Positions 1 to 6,370 of a stretch of DNA of 8,274 nt are shown in pieces. The stretch covers positions 1-8,274 of the forward strand of contig JAJBVW010000124.1 in the NCBI GenBank assembly GCA_020866945.1. The letters run 5' to 3'. Position numbers and translations under genes: made by a program. Numbering within the stretch: position 1 is the stretch's first letter; every line of letters starts with the position of its first letter. The notes beneath the pieces are model-generated. The model did no database searches. It saw only the letters and a list, made by a program, of their open reading frames with translations, and was not told where the DNA came from. The DNA is from Oscillospiraceae bacterium (GTDB taxonomy: Bacteria; Bacillota; Clostridia; Oscillospirales; Oscillospiraceae).

Positions 1-533
1 TTCAAAAGACCCAGTTCAAGGTTCCGTTCGTCTGCGGGGCGCGGAATCTGGGGGAGGCCCTGCGGCGCATTGCCGAGGGCGCGGCCATGATTCGCACCAA
101 GGGCGAGCCGGGCACCGGCGACGTTGTGCAGGCTGTGCGCCATATGCGGGCCATGAACGCGGAGATCCGCCGGGTGCAGAGCCTGCGGTCTGACGAGCTG
201 GCGGAGGCGGCCAAGGAGCTGCAGGCCCCCCTGTCCCTGGTGGAATACGTCCACGAACTCGGACGGCTCCCCGTGGTGAACTTCGCCGCCGGCGGCATCG
301 CCACCCCGGCGGACGCGGCCCTCATGATGCAGCTGGGGGCGGAGGGCGTTTTTGTCGGCTCCGGCATCTTCAAATCCGGCGACCCGGCCCGCCGCGCGGC
401 GGCCATCGTGCAGGCCGTCACGAACTATACGGACGCAAAGCTCATCGCTGAGGTGTCCGCCGGGCTGGGGCAGGCCATGGTGGGCATCAACCAGGAGGAG
501 ATAAAGCTCATCATGGAAGAGCGGGGCGTCTGA
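1..533 (+). CDS. pdxS: Pyridoxal 5'-phosphate synthase synthase subunit PdxS (C-terminal part, 5' end off the window)
   Basis: This is the PLP-forming subunit of the DXP-independent vitamin B6 pathway. It builds PLP from ribose 5-phosphate, glyceraldehyde 3-phosphate and ammonia supplied by PdxT. The open frame enters from the left edge (first whole codon at 3) and gives 176 residues to the TGA at 531-533, about 60% of a roughly 290-residue family member. Visible family signatures are VPFVCGARNLGEALRRIAEG, the MIRTKGEPGTG segment with the second catalytic lysine (equivalent to B. subtilis K149, codon 99-101), VVNFAAGGIATPADAALMMQ and the phosphate-binding GVFVGSGIFKS. The ATG at 87 is internal and is not the start. 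The first catalytic lysine (K81 equivalent) lies outside the window. Stop and next start are separated by a single base, so pdxS and pdxT are almost certainly co-transcribed and translationally coupled. The identification is certain from sequence similarity recalled for the family. Confidence 0.97.
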   Translation, partial: QKTQFKVPFVCGARNLGEALRRIAEGAAMIRTKGEPGTGDVVQAVRHMRAMNAEIRRVQSLRSDELAEAAKELQAPLSLVEYVHELGRLPVVNFAAGGIATPADAALMMQLGAEGVFVGSGIFKSGDPARRAAAIVQAVTNYTDAKLIAEVSAGLGQAMVGINQEEIKLIMEERGV

Positions 534-534
534 G

Positions 535-1122
535 ATGGACGTCGGCATCCTGGCCCTGCAGGGGGCTTTTGTGGAACACGCCGCCGTGCTGGAACGCCTG
601 GGCGCGGGGCATTTTGAGATAAGAAACCGCGCCGCGCTGGAGCGGCCCATGGACGGGCTTATCCTCCCCGGCGGGGAGAGCACCGTCATGGGAAAGCTGC
701 TGCGGCAGCTGGGGCTGTATGAGCCGCTGCGCGCGCGTATTGCTGGGGGACTGCCCGTGTTCGGCACCTGCGCGGGGCTGATACTCCTGGCGGAGCGGGT
801 CGAGGGCGGCGAGCCGTGCTTCGGCACCATGGACATCCAGGCGGTGCGAAACGCCTATGGCCGGCAGCTGGGGAGCTTTCACGCGGTCGGTTCGTTTGAC
901 GGTCGGCCCATCCCCATGACCTTCATCCGCGCGCCCTATATCGGCGCGGTGGGGCCGAAGGCCCGCGTCCTGGCCCAGGTGGATGGCCGTGTGGTGGCCG
1001 CGCGGCAGGGAAACCAGCTCGTCACCGCGTTTCATCCCGAGCTGGACGGGGATTTGACCGTGCATAAGCTGTTTTTGGATATGTGCCGGGAAGGGGCAGA
1101 CGCCGCGCGGGCGGCATCATAA
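535..1122 (+). CDS. pdxT: Pyridoxal 5'-phosphate synthase glutaminase subunit PdxT
   Basis: This class I glutamine amidotransferase hydrolyses glutamine and channels ammonia to PdxS in the cytoplasmic 12+12 PLP synthase complex. It has 195 residues, the usual family length. The N-terminus reads MDVGILALQGAFVEH, as in other PdxT proteins. GGESTVMGKL (46-55) is the glutamine-binding loop. The catalytic triad is visible as Cys79 in VFGTCAGLILLA, and His167 and Glu169 in TAFHPELDGD. Start choice: the ATG at 535 lies one base after the pdxS stop, with a GGAAGAG purine stretch at 515-521 inside pdxS serving as a somewhat distant ribosome binding site. Coupling to pdxS fits the fixed stoichiometry of the complex. 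The gene ends 5 bases before a strong hairpin terminator. No truncation or missing residue is seen. Confidence 0.97.
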   Translation: MDVGILALQGAFVEHAAVLERLGAGHFEIRNRAALERPMDGLILPGGESTVMGKLLRQLGLYEPLRARIAGGLPVFGTCAGLILLAERVEGGEPCFGTMDIQAVRNAYGRQLGSFHAVGSFDGRPIPMTFIRAPYIGAVGPKARVLAQVDGRVVAARQGNQLVTAFHPELDGDLTVHKLFLDMCREGADAARAAS

Positions 1123-1127
1123 ACGCA

Positions 1128-1181
1128 AAACCCCCGATTCCACGGACGGACGAGTGACGTTCTCCGAGGAGTCGGGGGTTT
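1128..1181. terminator. Bidirectional intrinsic terminator between convergent pdxT and the thioesterase gene
   Basis: A 14-bp stem pairs AAACCCCCGATTCC (1128-1141) with GGAGTCGGGGGTTT (1168-1181), with one G-U pair. A small inner CGGA/TCCG pairing (1143-1146 with 1163-1166) lies in the 26-base loop. The stem carries A3 on one side and T3 on the other, so either strand gives a G/C-rich stem ending in a short U run. It lies between the pdxT stop (1122) and the oppositely oriented thioesterase stop (1193), which fits a shared terminator. The U runs are short, so its efficiency is uncertain. Confidence 0.85.
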
Positions 1182-1192
1182 ATTATGTAAAC

Positions 1193-1603
1193 TTATTTCT
1201 TTTTCCGTTCACCGACCTTCATGCCGGTCACGGTCACATAGGCCACCTGGCTTCCCAGGTCGTCGGTAACGGTGACGGAGAAAAGGCAGGTCTGGCGGCC
1301 TGTGCGTATCTCTTTGGCCTCGGCGGTCAGGGTCTTGCCCCGGGAGGCGGTTAGGAAGTGTATCTCCGCGGCGGAGGAGACGAAAATGTCCCTGTCAAAG
1401 TTGGAGGCCACCCCAAAGGCGAAATCCGCGAGGGTGAATACCGCCCCGCCCATGGGAACCCCCAGGCTGTTTTGGTGCGCCGGGGTCAGGGCCATGGAGC
1501 AGCGGGCGTAGCCGTCGCTCACCGCGTCGATGACGCAGCCGGTGACCTCCGTGGCGAAGGTGGTGCTGTAAAAAGCGCGCCGCGCGCGCTCCAGGTCTGT
1601 CAT
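1193..1603 (-). CDS. PaaI-type hotdog-fold thioesterase
   Basis: A 136-residue single-domain hotdog protein of the PaaI/YdiI type (PF03061-like), probably a cytoplasmic acyl-CoA thioesterase. The core motif HQNSLGVPMGGAVFTLAD (43-60) matches the family pattern HxNxxGxxHGGxxFxLAD, including the putative catalytic Asp60 at the head of the long helix. The usual His before GG is Met51 here, a variation I believe occurs in clostridial relatives. The C-terminal half shows the strand pattern of the fold (residues 73-129) and a short KKK tail. The start ATG (complement of 1601-1603) is preceded by AAGGA (complement of 1612-1616) at an 8-base gap, and a good promoter lies just upstream. The gene is monocistronic and convergent with pdxT. 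The substrate cannot be told: phenylacetyl-CoA genes are absent nearby, so the symbol paaI is not justified. Confidence 0.88.
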   Translation of the reverse strand: MTDLERARRAFYSTTFATEVTGCVIDAVSDGYARCSMALTPAHQNSLGVPMGGAVFTLADFAFGVASNFDRDIFVSSAAEIHFLTASRGKTLTAEAKEIRTGRQTCLFSVTVTDDLGSQVAYVTVTGMKVGERKKK

Positions 1604-1640
1604 ATGGATCGTCCTTTCTGTTTCGTGTCTATTTAATTAT

Positions 1641-1669
1641 ATCATATCCTATCCTGCGGCGAAAGGCAA
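1641..1669 (-). promoter_or_regulatory. Sigma-A promoter for the thioesterase gene
   Basis: Reading the minus strand, TTGCCT (-35, complement of 1664-1669) is followed after exactly 17 bases by TATGAT (-10, complement of 1641-1646), and then an AT-rich stretch before the ribosome binding site. A second TATAAT-like string overlaps just downstream but would need a 22-base spacer. The promoter is back to back with the riboswitch promoter. Confidence 0.75.
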
Positions 1670-1695
1670 GAGGAGCGGCGCGGGACAAATCAGGC

Positions 1696-1724
1696 TTGAC
1701 AAATCGGGGCCGGGCCGGTATAAT
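1696..1724 (+). promoter_or_regulatory. Perfect-consensus sigma-A promoter of the riboswitch-permease transcript
   Basis: TTGACA at 1696-1701 and TATAAT at 1719-1724 are separated by exactly 17 bases, a full match to the housekeeping consensus. The predicted transcript start, about seven bases past the -10, falls at about 1731, just ahead of the P1 stem of the riboswitch. A constitutively strong promoter with control left to the leader RNA is the usual arrangement for a riboswitch. Confidence 0.92.
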
Positions 1725-1732
1725 TGACGCAA

Positions 1733-1842
1733 GTAAAAGGGAGTAGTTTGCGCGGGTACCTGCCCGCGTTGCGTGGTTCGTCAGTACGGCCGTGAAGGCC
1801 CGGGCCACCTTAGATGCCTGCCGTCTATAACAAGACTTTTAC
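1733..1842 (+). ncRNA. yybP-ykoY family manganese riboswitch aptamer
   Basis: The leader has the family hallmarks as I recall them. At the 5' side is GTAAAAGGGAGTAG (1733-1746). At the 3' side is ACAAGACTTTTACC (1830-1843), corresponding to the conserved AGCAAGACCUUUGCC element. P1 pairs GTAAAAG (1733-1739) with CTTTTAC (1836-1842). A second hairpin pairs CGCGGG (1751-1756) with CCCGCG (1763-1768). A third leg runs from GTCAGTACGGC (1780-1790) to TGCCGT (1819-1824), closing through ACGGC/GCCGT, and contains a GGCCCGGGCCACC segment. Established knowledge: this class binds Mn2+ between two loop elements and usually turns on Mn efflux genes. Na+ (DUF1646-type) and other cation riboswitches were considered, but the GGGAGTAG/CAAGAC pair favours yybP-ykoY. 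Confidence 0.88.
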
Positions 1843-1878
1843 CGCACATAACCCGTGCGGTAAAGGTCTTTTTATTTT
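1834..1878 (+). terminator. Riboswitch expression platform: intrinsic terminator overlapping P1
   Basis: GACTTTTACCGCAC (1834-1847) pairs with GTGCGGTAAAGGTC (1855-1868) over 14 bp, including one G-U pair, around a 7-base loop. It is followed at once by TTTTTATTTT (1869-1878). The left arm contains the whole 3' strand of aptamer P1 (1836-1842), so P1 and the terminator cannot both form. The inferred logic is an ON switch: Mn2+ stabilises P1, the terminator is blocked and the permease gene is transcribed. Confidence 0.92.
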
Positions 1879-1901
1879 GCTTTTTCAGGGGGGAAGTCCA
1901 T

Positions 1902-3170
1902 ATGAAAATCCTGGCGCTGTGCCTGTTTATTTTGACGTATGTGCTGATGATAGCGCTGCCGAAGTGCCGGCCGTGGGTCGCCGTGGCCAGCGGGGCGCTG
2001 TATATCATTTTAGGTTATGTAAACCCTGTGGAGGCCCTCGCGAGCATTGACTACAACGTGCTGCTGATGCTGGCGGGGACGATGGGGACGGTGTCGCTGT
2101 TCATCCAGTCCAAAATGCCGAACCGCATGGCGGAGATGCTGCTGGAAAAGATGCCGAACGTCATGTGGGCGGCGGCGGTCATGAGCCTGTTCGCCGGGGT
2201 CGTGTCCGCGTTTGTGGACAATGTGGCGACAGTGCTGATGCTGGCCCCGGTGGGGCTTGCTATCGCCTCGAAGCTGGGCATTTCCCCGGTGCCGCTGCTC
2301 ATCTCCATTGCCGTGTCCTCCAACCTCCAGGGGGCGGCCACGCTGGTGGGGGACACCACCTCCATCATGCTGGGCGGCTACGCGGGGATGAACTTTCTGG
2401 ACTTCTTCTTCAGGGAGGGAAAGCCACGCATTTTCTGGGCCGTGGAGCTGGGGGCGCTCGCGACCATCCCCATCGTGCTGTTCATCTTCCGAAAGCAGCG
2501 GGAGCCTGTGCATCTCATGGAGCGGACGGAGGTCACGGACTATGTTCCCACCGTTCTCCTGGGGGGGACGGTGCTGCTGCTTATTGTGGCCTCGTTCATC
2601 CCCAACACGCCGGACATGATAAACGGCTATATCTGCGTGGGCGTGTTTCTGGTGGGGGTCGTATATACGCTCCTGCGGGATAAGAGCGCGCACAGCGTCA
2701 AGCGGGCGTTTTCGGAAATCGACTATCCGACCCTGTGCCTGCTGGCGGGGCTGTTTGTGGTTATCGAGGGCATCACGCAGGCCGGCATCATCGACGAGAT
2801 AAGCCAGCTCTTTGTCCGCCTGGGCGGGAACAATCTCTTCCTGCTGTATACGGTCCGCGTGTGCGGCGGCGTTTTCATCTCCGCCTTTGTGGACAATATC
2901 CCCTATGTGGCGACCATGCTCCCCGTCGTGAGCGGCATCGCGGCCAGCACCGGCGCGCCGGCGCTGCTGCTGTACTTCGGGCTGCTGATTGGGGCCACCC
3001 TGGGCGGAAACATCACCCCCGTCGGGGCCTCCGCCAATATCACCGCCATCGGCATCCTGCGCCGTCAGGGGTATGAGGTCTCCACCAAGGAGTTTATGCG
3101 CATCGGCGTTCCGTTTACTCTGGCCGCTGTTCTGGTGGGGTATCTGTTCTGCTGGCTTGTGTGGGCGTAA
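1902..3170 (+). CDS. Ion-transporter superfamily permease (ArsB/NhaD/CitMHS-like), candidate Mn2+ exporter
   Basis: A 422-residue polytopic inner-membrane transporter with about ten to eleven hydrophobic segments. The two halves are related: SAFVDNVATVLMLAPV (102-117) matches SAFVDNIPYVATMLPV (327-342), each with a DN pair (D106-N107, D331-N332). A following hairpin-like element, QGAATLVGDTTS (143-154), matches GGNITPVGASAN (368-379). This repeated DN...P/G-rich pattern is typical of the ArsB/NhaD/CitMHS/P-protein ion-transporter families. The ATG at 1902 was chosen because AGGGGGG (1887-1893) lies 8 bases upstream and the protein opens with a normal membrane segment. The in-frame extension back to 1773 would translate the riboswitch itself. 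A Mn2+ riboswitch upstream implies divalent-metal efflux, but the sequence alone would also allow arsenite, Na+/H+ or dicarboxylate transport. The last 56 bases overlap the 3' end of the convergent YibE/F gene. Confidence 0.88.
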   Translation: MKILALCLFILTYVLMIALPKCRPWVAVASGALYIILGYVNPVEALASIDYNVLLMLAGTMGTVSLFIQSKMPNRMAEMLLEKMPNVMWAAAVMSLFAGVVSAFVDNVATVLMLAPVGLAIASKLGISPVPLLISIAVSSNLQGAATLVGDTTSIMLGGYAGMNFLDFFFREGKPRIFWAVELGALATIPIVLFIFRKQREPVHLMERTEVTDYVPTVLLGGTVLLLIVASFIPNTPDMINGYICVGVFLVGVVYTLLRDKSAHSVKRAFSEIDYPTLCLLAGLFVVIEGITQAGIIDEISQLFVRLGGNNLFLLYTVRVCGGVFISAFVDNIPYVATMLPVVSGIAASTGAPALLLYFGLLIGATLGGNITPVGASANITAIGILRRQGYEVSTKEFMRIGVPFTLAAVLVGYLFCWLVWA

Positions 3171-4305
3171 TACGCGCCCGTTTGACCAGAAAGAAGGCGG
3201 CGGTCAGGGCCGTGAAGGGGGCCACGGTGACGAGGCCGAAGGAGCCGACGACGGTGTGGAGAAGCTCCGCGGCCACATATTTATAGTTGAAGATGTTATA
3301 GAGCGGCGTTCCCTGGGCCATGAATACCATGAGCAGCGCCACATAGCCCCCGGAATAGGCCAGCAGCAGGGTGGTGGTCATGGTGCCCCGGGCGGCCCGG
3401 CCCACGTGCATGCCGGAGCGGGCGGCCTCCCGCCAGGCGCGGTCGGGGCGCGTTTCCGCGACCGCATAGACGGCGGAGGTGATGTCCACGCTCAAATCCA
3501 TCACTGCGCCGGAGGCCCCGATGAAGATGGAGGCCATGAAAATTTGCGTCAGGCTCAAATCCTGATAGCCGGAATACAGCAGGCTCTCCGAATAGGCCAT
3601 AACCGCCCCGTGAATCTTGAACAAATCCGTAAACAGCGCCCCCAGGGCGCAGGTGACGGCAATGCCCAGAAAAGCCCCGGCCACGGCGGCGGCGCACCGG
3701 CGGTCAAAGCCGTAATCCAGCGCGATGATAAGCACGGTCAGCAGCAGGCACCAGGCAAGGCCCGCCCAGATGGGGTTGCAGCCCTTGAGATACAGGGGTA
3801 TCAGAAGCTTCCACAGGGCCAGGATGGTCAGCACGAAGGAGAGGATGGCCCGCACACCCGTCCGGCCCGCAAAGGCGATAAGAAGCGCGACGAAGGCCAG
3901 GGCCAGCACCAGCTCCCAGCCCAGGCGGTAATGGTCGGACATGGTGACGTTCGTCACCGTGTCCCCGGAATAGCTGCCCACCACCATGGCCGTGTCCCCG
4001 GCGGAAAAGAGCTTGTCCTGCTCCAAAGAGCCGTTCAGCATATTCACCCCGGTGACAATCTGGCCCTTGAATTTGCCGCCCAGAAGCTCCAGGGTGCAAA
4101 GCTGCTCCCCGGAGCGGACGAGGCCGGTGTCGATAACGGCGGATTCGTCCGTTTCCAGCACCAGGGCGCGGCAGCGGTCCGCCTCCGTGTATTGGAGCTG
4201 ATCCTCATATCCCGTGGGAATGACAAGCAGCACGGCGATGAGCGCGAGGCACACCCAGACTGGCAGACTATAGCGTATATTGATTCGGGAAATTCGTTTT
4301 TTCAT
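3115..4305 (-). CDS. YibE/F family membrane protein
   Basis: A 396-residue membrane protein matching the YibE/F-like family (PF07907). One N-terminal transmembrane segment (about 13-32) is followed by an external, beta-rich domain (about 35-125), then about seven to eight membrane segments (about 128-375). Recognisable family stretches are GASGAVMDLSVDITSAV (263-279) and ARGTMTTTLLLAYSGGYVAL (305-324). In some species YibE and YibF are separate genes; here both parts are in one chain. The ATG at 4303-4305 was chosen for its AGGAGG (complement of 4315-4320) 9 bases upstream; a longer frame reaching 4461 would run through the intergenic hairpin and into the preceding gene. The C-terminal 18 residues, polar and P/T-rich, are encoded within the overlap with the permease gene. 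The molecular function of this family is not established. Its place behind a GDPD and a phosphatase is suggestive of a shared transcript, not proof of a shared role. Confidence 0.87.
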   Translation of the reverse strand: MKKRISRINIRYSLPVWVCLALIAVLLVIPTGYEDQLQYTEADRCRALVLETDESAVIDTGLVRSGEQLCTLELLGGKFKGQIVTGVNMLNGSLEQDKLFSAGDTAMVVGSYSGDTVTNVTMSDHYRLGWELVLALAFVALLIAFAGRTGVRAILSFVLTILALWKLLIPLYLKGCNPIWAGLAWCLLLTVLIIALDYGFDRRCAAAVAGAFLGIAVTCALGALFTDLFKIHGAVMAYSESLLYSGYQDLSLTQIFMASIFIGASGAVMDLSVDITSAVYAVAETRPDRAWREAARSGMHVGRAARGTMTTTLLLAYSGGYVALLMVFMAQGTPLYNIFNYKYVAAELLHTVVGSFGLVTVAPFTALTAAFFLVKRARITPTQASRTDTPPEQRPE

Positions 4306-4337
4306 AGCGCCGGGCCTCCTGCCCGATATATAGAAGG

Positions 4338-4366
4338 CTCCCCCGCCCTTGGACGGGGGAGTTTTT
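4338..4366 (+). terminator. Hairpin with plus-strand U run in the GDPD-yibE/F gap
   Basis: CTCCCCCG (4338-4345) pairs with CGGGGGAG (4354-4361) around an 8-base loop, and TTTTT (4362-4366) follows on the plus strand. The stem can lengthen through A-U and G-U pairs with AAGG at 4334-4337. As an intrinsic terminator it would act on plus-strand transcripts, yet both flanking genes are read on the minus strand. On the minus strand it is a stable hairpin without a U run, placed 17 bases ahead of the yibE/F Shine-Dalgarno. It may instead be a dispersed palindromic repeat. Confidence 0.55.
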
Positions 4367-4384
4367 AGGGGGGACTTGCACCGA

Positions 4385-6355
4385 TTACTCGGTGATGGTG
4401 ATAGTGAAGGGGTTGGAATAGATGGCGTAAGACGTGTCGATGCCCTCGGCTTCGAGGTCATAGCCGTTCACGTCCAGCTCGCAGTCCATGCGAACCATGA
4501 CCAGGGCCTCGCCGGTTCCATCGGCGGTGACGGCGCCGGTCTCGGCGTCATAGGATACCTCCGGGCCGCTGATGGTCACGAGGGAGATGCCCTCCGGGTT
4601 TTCAATGGTCTCGCCGTTCTGGGCGATAACGGAGAAGCTTATCTCCCCGCCGTCGGCGCTGATAGCGGCGTCCTCCACCTGAATCTGCACGGGCAGGTCG
4701 GTGGCCCAGGTGGAGAAGTTGGTGGTCAGGGAGTAGATGCCGGTCAGGTACCCAGTGGCAAAGGCGGTCTCGGTGTTATACGTCCAGGGGTTTGTCAGCA
4801 GGCCGCGATGCCGGGCGGCGCTGATGACCTCATAGCTCATGGCACCGTAGTAATTGTGATAGGTGCTGTTGTAGACGTTGAGCTGGGTCAGCAGCGCTCC
4901 CACGGCCTCGCCCACTTCGCCGTCATTTTCCTCGATGATGGCGGTCAGATCGGCGTTGGAGCCGCCGTCATAGCCCAGGTAGCCCAGGGAGCATTCCGGC
5001 CAGACGCGCTGCATTTCGGCCAGCACGTCGCTGTCGATGGAGTAGTATTCATAGCCGTTGTTGCACCAGCCGTCCTGGAAGGTGATGACCACGACCTTGT
5101 CCATCACGCCCATCTCCTCGCAGAGGGCCTTGAACGGCTCCACAATCTCGGGGTTCTCGGTCTTAATCTCGATGAAGAAGATGACGTCCTCATCGCCCAG
5201 GGCTTCGAAATACTCCCGCAGGGTGGGGATGTAGTCCTCGTCCGCGTCGTAATCGAGCACGGTGTCCTCGCGGTTCGCGGTGGTGCGGTTGGTGTTGTTG
5301 GAGTTGAGAACGGAGTTGGGGGCGTTCTCCGCCGTGTCGTCGGTCATGTCGAAGGCCAGGGCGCGAATCTCGTCCATGGTCAGGGCCTCGATGTCGGTGA
5401 TGTCCTCCCGGTCGAACAGACGGGCGGCGTCGTCGTCATGGAGAATGAATATCTCCCCGTCGGCGCTGAGCTGGATGTCGCACTCCACCACGTCCGCGCC
5501 CGCGTCAATGGCGGCCTGGGTGCCGCGGATGGTGTTTTCCACATATTCGCTGGGCAGGCCCCGATGGCCGGAAATCAGGGTGTGGCGCAGGAGGGTGGTC
5601 ACGTCGTCAAAGGATTCCAGGGCGTCGTTCACGGCCTGATAGTCTGTGCAGACAATGCCGTTGGCCCCGTTGGTCAGGGTGGTGTAGATGGCCTCGTCGG
5701 TGGCCTCTGTCTCCACCCAGACGGAGATAACCATGCCGTGCAGGTAGTCGATGGAATCATAATCAGCCACATCCTCCGGCAGAATGGCAATCTTGCAGTG
5801 GGCGGCGTTGGTGGTGGTCACGACGCTGTAAAGGGATTCGGTGCTGGTGTCAAGGCCCGCGTCCGTGAAGTCGATGGCCCCGATGACCCCGGTGTTCGCG
5901 GTGCAGACGGTCTGCACCAGATAGGCGTTCTCCGCGCTGGCAATGACGATGACGTCGTTCACCTCATTTTCCGCGCAGAAGTCGGAAAAGGCGGAGGCGG
6001 TCTCGCGGTCGCTCAGATAGAAGTCGGTGAGCGCGGTGTTCTTCGTGGCGGTGAGATAGGCGGTCAGGTCGTCGGAGATGGCCTCGCCGTCCAGGGTGGA
6101 GACGTTCAGCTCTGCGTCGATGGAGACGATCATGGTGTTGGGCCGCACGTCCGCGGTGGCGACGGCCTCCGCCGTCTCGTCGGCGGGCCAGACGATGGTG
6201 GCGGGCAGGGCCACGGTGGTGTCCGGCTCATAGAGGTCGTCCGCCCAGTCGCTGAGGGAGACGGCTTCCTCCGGCTCCTCAGAGCTTGCGAAGGCGCCGG
6301 CGCTGCACCCCAGCACCAGGGAAAGTCCTAGAAGAAGGGAAAGAATTCTTTTCAT
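4385..6355 (-). CDS. Secreted glycerophosphodiester phosphodiesterase with an extra N-terminal GDPD-like region and a C-terminal Ig-like domain
   Basis: A 656-residue exported enzyme expected to hydrolyse glycerophosphodiesters to sn-glycerol 3-phosphate and an alcohol. The signal sequence MKRILSLLLGLSLVLGCSAG allows either lipoprotein processing at Cys17 (VLGC) or signal peptidase I cleavage after AFA (21-23). Residues about 70-250 look like a second, degenerate GDPD barrel, ending in the typical MVISVWVETEATDEAIY and NGANGIVCTDYQAV strands but lacking an HR...E catalytic opening. The active domain spans about 258-550: GHRGLP (His264, Arg265), EN (273-274), VECDIQ (Glu291, Asp293), ILHDDD (His306) and FFIEIKTE (Glu396, Lys398) are the canonical metal and catalytic residues. 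An N/T/D-rich insertion lies at about 340-375. Residues about 553-656 resemble a bacterial Ig-like beta domain, perhaps for surface attachment. The start ATG (6353-6355) follows GAGGAG (complement of 6363-6368). Fifteen bases separate it from the upstream phosphatase gene, so the two form an operon. Confidence 0.92.
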   Translation of the reverse strand: MKRILSLLLGLSLVLGCSAGAFASSEEPEEAVSLSDWADDLYEPDTTVALPATIVWPADETAEAVATADVRPNTMIVSIDAELNVSTLDGEAISDDLTAYLTATKNTALTDFYLSDRETASAFSDFCAENEVNDVIVIASAENAYLVQTVCTANTGVIGAIDFTDAGLDTSTESLYSVVTTTNAAHCKIAILPEDVADYDSIDYLHGMVISVWVETEATDEAIYTTLTNGANGIVCTDYQAVNDALESFDDVTTLLRHTLISGHRGLPSEYVENTIRGTQAAIDAGADVVECDIQLSADGEIFILHDDDAARLFDREDITDIEALTMDEIRALAFDMTDDTAENAPNSVLNSNNTNRTTANREDTVLDYDADEDYIPTLREYFEALGDEDVIFFIEIKTENPEIVEPFKALCEEMGVMDKVVVITFQDGWCNNGYEYYSIDSDVLAEMQRVWPECSLGYLGYDGGSNADLTAIIEENDGEVGEAVGALLTQLNVYNSTYHNYYGAMSYEVISAARHRGLLTNPWTYNTETAFATGYLTGIYSLTTNFSTWATDLPVQIQVEDAAISADGGEISFSVIAQNGETIENPEGISLVTISGPEVSYDAETGAVTADGTGEALVMVRMDCELDVNGYDLEAEGIDTSYAIYSNPFTITITE

Positions 6356-6370
6356 TTTCAGTCTCCTCTC

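Noticed and set aside
1773..1901. In-frame upstream extension of the permease (43 extra residues from an ATG at 1773).
   Set aside because: It lies inside the riboswitch and terminator, has no Shine-Dalgarno, and adds residues before a normal membrane-protein N-terminus. The ATG at 1902 has an excellent ribosome binding site.
3163..3183. Small hairpin GGGCG/CGCCC around the permease stop codon, followed by TTT.
   Set aside because: A 5-bp stem and three T are too weak to call an intrinsic terminator, though it might contribute to pausing.
2989..4368. Plus-strand open frame of 459 codons covering the end of the permease gene and the YibE/F gene.
   Set aside because: It is G/H/Q/R-rich with no domain, and opposite or out of frame with two well-supported membrane protein genes.
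4306..4461. Upstream extension of the YibE/F gene to an ATG at 4459-4461.
   Set aside because: The extra residues are P/S/T-rich, translate the intergenic hairpin and overlap the GDPD gene. AGGAGG directs the start at 4305.
4349..6331. A 660-codon plus-strand open frame opposite the GDPD gene, and a similar 398-codon frame opposite phoA (6875-8071).
   Set aside because: Their translations are G/V/H-rich with no recognisable domains and no ribosome binding sites. They are expected shadows of GC-biased third codon positions in strongly supported minus-strand genes.
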